From Beta vulgaris subsp. vulgaris (Eukaryota > Streptophyta > Magnoliopsida > Caryophyllales > Amaranthaceae): 64,000 bases of DNA. The position numbers were made by a program, and so were the translations under genes. Positions 12,007 to 20,373 of this stretch are shown piece after piece (positions within the stretch are counted from its first letter, which is position 1; each line of letters begins with the position of its first letter). The stretch covers positions 41,048,992 to 41,112,991 of the forward strand of contig NC_079203.1 in the NCBI RefSeq assembly GCF_026745355.1, given 5' to 3'. The notes beneath the pieces were generated by a model that had not been told where the DNA came from, did no database searches, and saw only the letters and a program-made list of their open reading frames with translations.

Positions 12007-13857
12007 CTATACCTTTTGTTGGGGTACATAAGGAGCACTAAGTTCATGAATGATTCCCAATTTCTCACAATGGTCATTCCAAGAGAAGTTCTCATATTCT
12101 CTACCCCTATCAGACCTAACCCTCTTGATTTTCCTATCAAGTTGGTTTTCTACCTCGGCTTTATACTTCAAAAAAGCTTCCCCTGCCTCACTTTTGGTCT
12201 TCAGAAGGTATAACTTAGTGAACCTCGAGTAATCATCAACAAAGGAAATATACCAGAATTTTCCTCCTCTACTTCTAGTGTTCTGAAAGTCAGCTAAGTC
12301 TGTATGAACCAATTCTAGAAGTTGGGTGGTCCTTTGAGTCACAGTTTTGCAAGGTTTCTTGGTAAATTTTGCTTCAACACAAATAGGACACTTAGAGAAC
12401 TCGGTTGAGGACAGATTAGGAATCAATTCTAAGGTTCTTAGTCTCTTAATAGAAGCAACATTCACATGTCCTAATCTACCGTGCCATAAATTTAAAGACT
12501 CAGCAATATAAGCAGAACCACAAACAGTTTTATTAATAGCAGATACAGAAGAAGCAACATTTAAAATAAACAAACCCCCACTCAGATACCCTTTCCCCAC
12601 AAATTCCCCACCACGAGTCATTACAACCTTGTCAGCCTCAAAAACAATTTTCAAACCAGCTTTGTTTAACAAGGCACCAGACACTAGGTTACGACGCATA
12701 GTAGGAACATACAAGACATTTGAAAGGGAGAGGGTTTTTCCAGAGGTAAGTTTTAGAGTGACCTTTCCATGTCCAAGCACTCCAGCAGTTGCTGCGTTCC
12801 CCATGTAGACGCACTCACCTCCTGTTGCATCCTGGAAGTCATGGAGCAGCTCCTTGTTCGAACAGAAATGCCTTGAAGCCCCGGTGTCCAAAATCCAGTC
12901 AGAACGATTTTCGACCAGATTTGCTTCAACAACCACAGCAGCAATAACTTCATCCGAAACCGCAAGGTTAGCTTGAGGAGGTTCTTTTTGGACAGAACCT
13001 TGGCGTTGAGGGCATTGGTAAGCCTTATGATCAGGCTTTCCACACACATAGCATACAAAAGTCTTCTTTTGAATCTTACCACTTGGTTTGTTCACTTTTC
13101 CTTGCTTCTTACCCTTGTTGAACACCTTCTTACCCTTACCCTTGAACTTGTCAGAACCTGGCGCAGCAGCAGATTCCACCAGATTGGCTTTGGTAACATT
13201 GACAAGAACCGAGTCCTGATTATCCTTGATTCGGTTGGCCTCTTCGATCCTCATGTGACTGATTAGATCCTGAAGAGACAGGAACTCTTTCCTATGTTTC
13301 AGATTGTTACGGAACTCCCTCCAGGAGGGAGGAAACTTTTCCAGCAGAACATTGGCCTGAAAAACCTCACAAATTTTCATGTCCTCATTTAAAACATCAG
13401 CACACAGATTCTCATAGACATGAACTTGGTCCATGACAGGTTTGTCATCAACCATTTGGAAAGCCAGCCACTTTCCTACAACGTATTTCTGTTTCCCAGC
13501 ATCATCAGCCCCATATTTTTTCTCAAGGGCCTCCCAAATCAGTTTGGATGACTTATGAACCATGAACAAATCAAACAAATTATTAGTCATCAGATTAAGG
13601 AGATGGAAACGAACTGTTTTATTATCTTTTTCATATTTCAGAATTTTATCCTCATTCTGTTTAATGACAGCAGCAGAAGGAGAATTTGAATCAGCAGTAG
13701 CCGTAATGGCAGTGGGACAGTCACTGAACAAGACATAGTCAATATCCAGTTGCTCGAAAAACATAAGAAGTTTTTGAGCCCAGCGTTTGTAGTTATTTCC
13801 ATCAAGGGACTCAAGTTTGGACAGGTGAGCCATTGATTTGGTTGAACTTTCTGCCAT
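12007..13857 (-). pseudogene. gag-pol: Copia gag, protease and first two thirds of integrase
   Basis: This open frame of 616 residues starts 28 bases after the upstream LTR. Gag is copia type (LESLDGNNYKRWAQKLLMFF) with one CCHC knuckle CYVCGKPDHKAYQC. The protease motif is WILDTGASRHFCSN. The GAG-pre-integrase block LWHGRLGHVNVASIKRL with CPICVEAK follows, then the integrase core HTDLADFQNT, VDDYSRFTKLYLLK and VRSDRGREYENF. It ends at YVPQQ, where a base is missing and the frame is lost. With ORF 10062-11978 it forms one polyprotein. Confidence 0.93.
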
Positions 13858-13867
13858 TGCAAATATT

Positions 13868-13970
13868 CGTAATCGCTTTCAAATTGTTGGAATAATCGGT
13901 TCGCAAAGGCAAAAATAAGCTTTCAAATACTGTGCCGTGATAGGAGATCACTGACTTGAAAGCGATTACG
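13868..13970 (-). other. 15-bp perfect inverted repeat spanning the copia LTR/leader junction
   Basis: CGTAATCGCTTTCAA at 13868-13882 lies just outside the LTR, where a primer site belongs. It is the exact reverse complement of TTGAAAGCGATTACG at 13956-13970 inside the LTR. In the element's RNA (minus strand) these pair around a loop of about 73 bases. No TGG-starting tRNA primer site is visible next to this LTR. The LTR copy of the motif also occurs at 8635-8649. Confidence 0.65.
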
Positions 13971-14589
13971 GCCCGACACTGGTGGTTATCGATCTTGGCC
14001 GGAATGCTCCCCAAGGTTAACACAGTAGCTCAGAATGCCACCACTAGCAAACTAAGCTTTAGAGAATAGCACGAAAACCCAGGAAGAGAGAGAAGAAGAG
14101 AGAAGAGTGTTTGTTGTTTTTTTTGTATCTCTGACTGAACAGAATGGCTCTGATTTTATAGGGAAGAATCAAGCCAAAAACGGATAGTAATCAAGACAGA
14201 AATCAATGGGCGGATAATTAGGGATTGCCATGAATACTGTAACGGTAAAACGTTACAGAATTCCAACGGCCACATACGCGTAGCTCCCGGGTCCAAAACT
14301 TTAGTTAAGTTAAGTTTATTCCCCAAAGCCCAAAGCCCAAGGCCCATGGCCCATGGCCCATGGCCCATGGCCCATGGCCCATGGCCCTGGCCCGGTCCGG
14401 GCGGGCGGCGCGCGCGTGTGATAGCAAGCCCAAACCCAACATATCATCCAACCACAAAAGCATCTCTAGTCACAACTCAATAGATGGAAGGAGGGAGGAA
14501 GTATATAAACATGAGAAAACTCCCTCCCACAAGCAATGTGGGACAAACAAGAAAATGAGCCAAGGCTTTTCCAAGCCTTAACTCCTACA
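13885..14589 (-). repeat. Copia LTR (upstream copy relative to minus-strand transcription)
   Basis: It is 705 bp with TG...CA ends, bounded on the right by the duplication ttgtc at 14590-14594. It drives minus-strand transcription of the copia element. It holds the same CATGGCC heptamer array (about 14341-14386) and GC-rich block as its partner. Confidence 0.96.
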
Positions 14590-14594
14590 TTGTC

Positions 14595-14717
14595 AAAGTT
14601 CTTTGGTCTAACCACGAGTCAGAAGAGGCAACGTGGGAAGCCGAAGAGGATATGAAGAAAAAGTATCCAGACCTATTCCTTGAGGTGAGTTACGAGGGCG
14701 TAACTCGTTTTCTTTAA
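14595..14717 (+). pseudogene. pol: Gypsy pol: second half of the chromodomain and C-terminus
   Basis: After the copia element the frame resumes as KVLWSNHESEEATWEAEEDM, then KYPDLFLEV, ending at the TAA at 14715-14717. The W-x3-E-A-T-W-E-x-E pattern is the core of the integrase chromodomain. Joined with the part ending at 8561 across one copy of ttgtc, the frame is continuous. Confidence 0.9.
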
Positions 14718-14998
14718 GGGGGTAGAATGCGATAAATTTCGCGTTTTTTTTGTCTATTTTATGACATTTTCATGTATATGTATGCCTATGTTGGGCAATT
14801 TGCACATGTTAGTGCAAAAGAAGTAGAGTCTCCGCATAAGAAAAGTGTTCATAAGTGACACAAGTGTTTAAAAATGGGAAAGTGCACCGAGGCACTATCT
14901 TTTCTTCAAAGATTTTCGAAATGATGAGTTCAGACTTTCGAAAACAAGAGGGTTTTGTGTTAAGTTTCGGGACGAAACTTCTTTTAAGGGGGGTAGAC
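14718..14998 (+). other. Gypsy 3' untranslated region and polypurine tract
   Basis: No coding is visible here. It carries a purine-rich AAGGGGGTAG at about 14717 just after the stop, and the polypurine tract proper, TTTTAAGGGGGGTAGAC, at 14982-14998 directly before the 3' LTR, where plus-strand DNA synthesis starts. Confidence 0.8.
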
Positions 14999-17544
14999 TG
15001 TAATCCCCCACATTTTTAAAGGATTTTCATAAATATATTAAGTTATTTATGTAATTATATTAAATCCAAATGAGTTTGGAAAATGATTTGACTTTTAAAA
15101 AGGGTTGACTATTTTAAAAGTCAACTAAAAATATTTTTCTAAGCTTAATAAAGTTTGTAATATTTTAATTAAGCATGTTTTAAATAAGAGTTTAATTATT
15201 AAAAGTATATTTGAAAAGAAACTTAATGGAATCGAAAGCCCAAAAGAAATAAAAAGGGAAAGGATAATTTGATGACTAAAGTCCTAACAAGCCCATCTTG
15301 TTAGTCATCAAAGTTTAATTATTGAATTCCTTTTCCTAAGCCCAATAGGATTAGCCTATTGTTTTAATTATTGAATTCTTTCTTTTTCCTAAGCCCAATA
15401 GGATTAGCCTATTTAAATATCCTAAAACCCGAATTTTTGCCCTACACTTATTTTCTCTCTCCTCACTTGCACGTGACTTTGAGTTTTCTCTCCCCTCACT
15501 CGACATTTTCTCTCTCCTCTTCCTCTTGAGCGTGACTTCCATCTTTTCTCTCAAAAATCGTTTCTTCTTCGCTAAGTAACGTTTCTTGTCGAACAAGAAA
15601 CGTCACAAACCTTTTCTTGAAGCCGAAAACAGTGCTGCCGCCGGTTCCTTGCTGCTGTCCTCAGTCCGGCGCCCTCCTTACTCCTCTTATTTTGGTTGTT
15701 TTCTTCTCCTTTAAGATTCCATTAAAGTTCTAATTTTTATTGTTATTTTATTTTATTGCATGATGATTTGAGTTATTATTTTTATTATGAAATATGTATT
15801 TTTCGGATCATATGTATAAAAGAAAATTTTCAGATTTATTATTTTTAGTTATAATCATGAAAGATGTGATTTTTAGGGTTTTAAATCACTAGAAATCGCA
15901 TATTTAGAGTATGAATATGATTTTTGATTGGAATACGATTTTTATATTCATTTAAAATATTTTCAGAAGGTTTAGAAAATTTTATAGTTGCTGGAAATTC
16001 AGAAAGTTAATATTTTAAGGTTTTTAATGGTTTTTAGTCACTAGAATAGTTTATCTATACTAGGGATTAAAAATTAATGAGAGTTTAAATTATAAAAACG
16101 ATTTTTAAAGAAGTTTAGAAGGGTTTGGGACGTTTTAAAGTTGTTGTATTTTTTTTAGTACAAGTATTTACTCGATTTCTTGGTTGTTTTAGGCGGAGAA
16201 TTCACTGTAGGGGACTTTTAGTGCTTAAAAGTGGCCTACCGTTACGTTTATACGAGGTACGTACATAGTCTACGTGCTAAATGATTAGAAACATGCTTTA
16301 GGGATGTTTTTAATATGTAGTATCATGTATAGGACCTTGTAGTTCATATATATGATTTACTGAGATGGCTTTACATGTTATTTGCTTGTATGCTACATGT
16401 AAACTAAGAATATGTTTAAGTATGACTTGTTTGTATGGAAGTTTGATGCAAACAATAATTTCATTTGGTATTAATTCGTAGGTGGATTAATTTGAGTAAG
16501 TTGGAATCATGGATTCTTTGAGTTTATTAATTTATCTTATAAGAACCGAGGATCTTATTTGGTAATTTTGAGTTATACCTATATAAAGGTACAGTTACTG
16601 TTGGCTAGGTTCAACAGGCAAGTTAGTAAAGAATAAAAGAAGTTAAAAGAGTCTTGGATGCTAAGTTGTGAACACTTATTAATTCTAAGATTAAAAAGGA
16701 GTTTTGTGATGTTATGTGATTAGTAGTTGTGAGTATTATGTGCTTGGTTGGTGTCAACACAAGTATAAAATGAATTCAACGTAAAGTGAAACGAGAATAG
16801 GTTATAGACTTTAGACTGGTGCACGTCTAGAGTTGGACACTAAGGGTTGGAGTACATAGTCCGCTGTGATATGTATTCTCGAGGTTGGATTGATCACCAT
16901 TCCTCTTTAGTCTAAAGGTTCCTCGATATCGTAGGTCATTCTGGTTTGCGGAGTCATGACCGTATTCCTATTTCAGAAAAGTCAACTCGTCCCAATAACT
17001 ATTCCATTTAAAGAAGAAATAAAAGTTAGAGTCTAGTTCAGTAAGAGTCATCTGTAGTTGTTATGTTATTATTATTTTATTCTACAAGTTGTGTTGTAGT
17101 ATCATGTTTAGGATTGTTATTGTCTGATATGTAGTACTCAGCTTTGCTGATTACGTGCTTGTCTGTGTTTGTGATCATGGCTTTGCCTATTGATCCTGTG
17201 GTGATCCTTCGGGGGAGCAGAGTCAAGAAAGCATTGACATTACAGGTTCGAAGATGCATACCATTGGGGAATCTGGAATGGAGAGGCTGTAGTGATAGTA
17301 GTATTTGAGTTGTTTCTAGAAGTTTATATTTTCAGACTTTAGCTTTGAGTTGGTGTGTTTCAGTTCAAACATTGTTTGACTCTTATTTCATGAGTTTAAT
17401 AAAGTTGGTTTTGTTTTAGTAAGTTTTCCGCTGCAAAATTCTGAGTAAGCCGAAACGTTTTCACACGGGCGATAATGCCTGGGTAATTCTCTAGATTTGT
17501 GGTAAAAGTATTTTCTAGAAAGAGAGAATTATCGGGGTGTTACA
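14999..17544 (+). repeat. 3' LTR of the gypsy chromovirus (2546 bp)
   Basis: It matches 60-2590 with scattered small indels and few substitutions, and is followed by the target duplication gtcat at 17545-17549. It has the same TATA-like motif and duplicated AAGCCCAATAGGATTAG block. The high similarity implies a recent insertion, in contrast with the battered coding region. Confidence 0.95.
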
Positions 17545-18750
17545 GTCATTGTGAGTGAGACCACTGATTTCACATCATTTGAGTGGAAAGTTGGTTACAG
17601 ATTTGCCAATAGAGAGTCATTTAAGAAGGCAGTAGCAAAGTTTGCAATCATTCAGGGTAGGAGCTTGAGTTTTGTCACAAGCAACAAGAATAGGCAACAA
17701 AGATTGGAGGTGAGGTGCTTGGCTGGGTGCAAGTTCAGATTGTATGCTTCTTGGGACAATAACAAAGAGAGTTTCATAGTTAAGTCTGTAGATTCAGGCC
17801 ACATTTGCAACAAGAATATGGAAAAGAACAAGCAGCTTAAATCCACATGGCTTGCTGCACGGTTCATTGAAATTTTCAAGGCCATGCCTCATTGGCCTGC
17901 AAAAGAAATAATGGACACTGTGAAAAGGGCATATAGGGTCTTAATCAAAAAGGATGTGGCATATAAGGTTAAGTATTATGCCCACAGGATGTTATATGGT
18001 AGTATGCAAGAACATTACAACAAAGTAGCAAGATATGTTGAGGTTTTGAGAGAATGCAACCAGGGGAACCACATTGCACTAGTGACTGATGACAGTAAGA
18101 AACCCCCTGTGTTTAAGAGGTTGTTTGTGTGCTTTGAGGGTTTGAAGAAGGGGTGGATAGAGGGTTGTAGAAAAGTTTTATGTATTGGTGCTTGTTTTTT
18201 AAAGACTTTTCTTGGAGGTCAACTAATGGCTGCAGTGGGAAGGGATGGGAATGATCAGATGTTCCCTGTGGCTTGGGCAGTGGTTGAGGGGGAGAATAAT
18301 GATTCTTGGGATTGGTTCATGCTACAACTACGCAATGGTACAGGACTTGCAATCATCTCAGATGAACACATTGTAAGTAAACTGACACTTGTAGTTTTGT
18401 ACTTGTACTTAATTAATTTAACTAACACTTTTACTAACACTAACACCTAATACATTTTCTTGTGTAGTCTATCTTGAGCTCAGTGAAGAAGGTGCTACCA
18501 AATGCTGAACACCGCCATTGTTCAAGGCACATTTTCTCACACTGGCATAGATCATTTGAAGGGGATGAGATGAAAGTACTGCTTTGGAGGGCAGTGAAGG
18601 CCTACAACATGGCTGATTACCATGATGCATTGGATGAGATGGAAAAGGTAAATCCTGATGCAGTCATTGGATTTAAGAGCTATGATCCTAAGACCTTTCA
18701 TGAAAACACAAACTAAGGTTGATGTCACATTGAATAATTTAGTTGAAACA
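17545..18750 (+). pseudogene. MULE transposase, segment 2: MuDR DNA-binding domain and most of the DDE domain
   Basis: The N-terminal MuDR/FAR1-like domain is FEWKVGYRFANRESFKKAVA, LAGCKFRLYASW and VKSVDSGHICN. The transposase core follows: FKRLFVCFEGLKKGWIEGCR, LGGQLMAAVGRDGNDQMFPV and AWAVVEGENNDSWDWFM. An intron fits 18373-18467 (gtaagt...tgtgtag), after which the frame reads SSVKKVLPNAEHRHCSRHIF. I read CIGACFLK where related transposases have an Asp just before the A/G-C-F-L-K block, so the first catalytic Asp appears lost. A frameshift near 18700 precedes the CACTA insertion. Confidence 0.88.
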
Positions 18751-18931
18751 CACTAGTAGAATAAATGCTATTTGCTGCGGTGATATTGCTGCGGTTTTAC
18801 CTATACGCAGCAATATAACACGCAAAAATAAATAAAAAATAAAAATTGACAATATTGTTGCGGTTCCCACCCAAAACCGCAGCAATATTGTCTAACGGTT
18901 ACCATTTTAAAAACATGTGGGGCCCCTTACT

Positions 18932-19036
18932 GCTAATATTGCTGCGGTTTCCTAGTAGGACCGCAGCAATATATTAAAAAAAATATTTTTTTAATATATT
19001 GCTGCGGTCCTACTAGAAAACCGCAGCAATATTAGC
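18932..19036. repeat. Near-perfect palindrome of CACTA subterminal repeats
   Basis: The arm GCTAATATTGCTGCGGTTT...CCTAGTAGGACCGCAGCAATATAT is followed across an AAAATATTTTTTT centre by its reverse complement, giving a hairpin of about 105 bases. Each arm holds two copies of the TTGCTGCGG motif in opposite orientation. Confidence 0.85.
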
Positions 19037-19179
19037 TGTCAATTACCCATAAAAAAAAGGTTCTTTCAGCGCTCAAAACTTAGGTTTTTTTTGAACATTT
19101 TCTCCTCTCACCCTCAGTCTCTCTTCTCTCTCTCATCCTCTCAACCCCCTCTTCTCTCTCATCTCTCTCAACCCTCACT

Positions 19180-19445
19180 TCACGAAGCCGGCGACTTCAC
19201 GAAGCCGGCGACTTCACATAGCCGGCGACTTCACGTAGCCGACGAAGCGACGAAGTGACGAAGCCGACGAAGCGGACGCGATGAATTTGTGGATGAATTT
19301 CCGGCGACGACGCGATGAATTTGTGGATGAATTTCCACGAAGCCGACGAAGCGGACGACGCGACGAAGCCGACGAAGTGGACGACGCGACGAAGCCGACG
19401 AAGCGGACGCGATAAATTTCCACGAAGCCGACGAAGCGGACGACT
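19180..19445. repeat. Imperfect tandem array of CGACGAAGC-type units inside the CACTA element
   Basis: Short units (CACGAAGCCGGCGACTT three to four times, then CGACGAAGCCGACGAAGCGGA with spacers GATGAATTTGTGGATGAATTT repeated twice) create a GC-rich patch. Both strands give repetitive Arg/Ser-rich frames. They are compositional, and I see no gene. Confidence 0.7.
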
Positions 19446-20192
19446 TCCTTCTTCGGGTTTTTTTTCGTTTTTGTTTTATTTTTGTTTTTTTACATTATTT
19501 AGATGAATTTCGTCCCTTTCAGATCTGAATTTTCGAAGTTGTGGATGGGTTTTGTTCGAAGTTTTGTCCATTTCAGATCTGAATTTTCGAAGTTCCTTCT
19601 TAGATGAATCTCCGGGAAAGAACATACGGCTAGATTTGATTGTTTTCATTATCTTTGTTTCTTAGATCTGATTGTTTTCATTATCTTTATTTTCTTTGTA
19701 AGTTGGTACAATTATAATTTGGTACAGTTTTTTATTTAGATTTTACTGCATAATATAATTTTCTGGTTCTTATTGTTAGTTTTATCTATTGTGAATGAGA
19801 AGTGATGTGGGTTTCATTTTGATTTTGGTTTCTATTAAATGATATAATGCTCATTTGTAGATGGATTTGTTTTCGGGTTTTATTTTTCAAATCTTATGGC
19901 AAAATGCAAAAAAAAAAAAAAAAAAAAAATTTCTTGTAGGACCCTATTGCTGCGATTTTGGGCTAAAAACCGCAACGATATTATCTCTCAGTCACCTTAC
20001 TTTTCGCCAAAAAATTCATATATTGCTGCGGTTTGGCCTAAAAAACCGCAACAATATTGGTATATATTGTTGCGGTTTAAAACCGCAGCAATATTATTAA
20101 TACCTATTGCTGCGCCCTTAATTGCTGCGCGCCCCAAAACGCAGCAATAGGGCACTTTTTAACCGCAGCAAGTAGCCTTTATTCTACTAGTG

Positions 20193-20373
20193 ACATTCAA
20201 TTGTTACATTATAAATGCCAGAACAAAACACATAATTTACATGTTAGAAGAAATTAGGACATCACTAATGCAAAGGCTTGCTGTGAAGAAGCAAGAAATG
20301 AAGAGAGTGACTGGAAAGTTGTGTCCTAGGATACAAACCAAGCTAGAAAAAAACAAAGAACTAGCAGCCCAAT
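20193..20373 (+). pseudogene. MULE transposase, segment 3
   Basis: The frame gives FNCYIINARTKHIIYMLEEI, then LAVKKQEMKRVTGKLCPRIQ and LEKNKELAAQ. This is the helical region between the DDE core and the SWIM zinc finger of MULE transposases. It continues in frame from LNNLVET before the CACTA element, and into CTVVPSTVTVF after the solo LTR once the duplications aca and ccaat are collapsed. Confidence 0.85.

Larger units (their letters stand above)
8562..14589 (-). mobile_element. Ty1/copia retrotransposon, full length, minus strand, nested in the gypsy chromodomain
   Basis: The LTRs lie at 8562-9265 and 13885-14589 (704 and 705 bp). They begin TGTTGGAATAATCGG and end ACTCCTACA on the plus strand and differ only by a few short indels. 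The target duplication is ttgtc (8557-8561 and 14590-14594). On the minus strand the order is gag, protease, integrase, RT, RNase H, which is the copia order. The purine tract TTGTGGGGGAT (9266-9276, minus) abuts the downstream LTR. No tRNA primer site beginning TGG is seen after the upstream LTR. The near-identical LTRs make this the youngest element in the nest. Confidence 0.96.
60..17544 (+). mobile_element. Ty3/gypsy chromovirus (Tekay/Del-like), full length with both LTRs, degenerate ORFs, hosting a nested copia element
   Basis: LTRs at 60-2590 and 14999-17544 both begin TGTAATCCCCCACA and end GGGGTGTTACA. A 5-bp target duplication gtcat lies at 55-59 and 17545-17549. Just after the 5' LTR is a tRNA-Met-like primer site; just before the 3' LTR is a purine run AAGGGGGGTAGA. 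The order is leader ORF, gag, protease, RT, RNase H, integrase, chromodomain, which is the gypsy order with the C-terminal chromodomain typical of chromoviruses. The clade is inferred from the domain set, not from a phylogeny. The coding region is broken at more than nine places. The copia element at 8562-14589 interrupts the chromodomain. Confidence 0.93.
18751..20192. mobile_element. Non-autonomous CACTA (En/Spm-type) element inserted in the MULE
   Basis: The ends are CACTAGTAGAATAAATGC and its inverse GCCTTTATTCTACTAGTG; the terminal 30 bases match with about two mismatches. The 3-bp target duplication aca is at 18748-18750 and 20193-20195, as expected for CACTA. Subterminal repeats of TTGCTGCGGTTT and the inverse AAACCGCAGCAA occur many times at both ends, like transposase-binding arrays of this superfamily. 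The interior has no transposase. It contains a CGACGAAGCCGACGAAGCGGA repeat region (about 19180-19445) and AT-rich filler with an A run at 19910-19929. No gene is apparent. Confidence 0.93.

Noticed and set aside
17077..17259. Minus-strand ORF in the 3' LTR
   Set aside because: Within an LTR and a shadow of non-coding sequence; no support.
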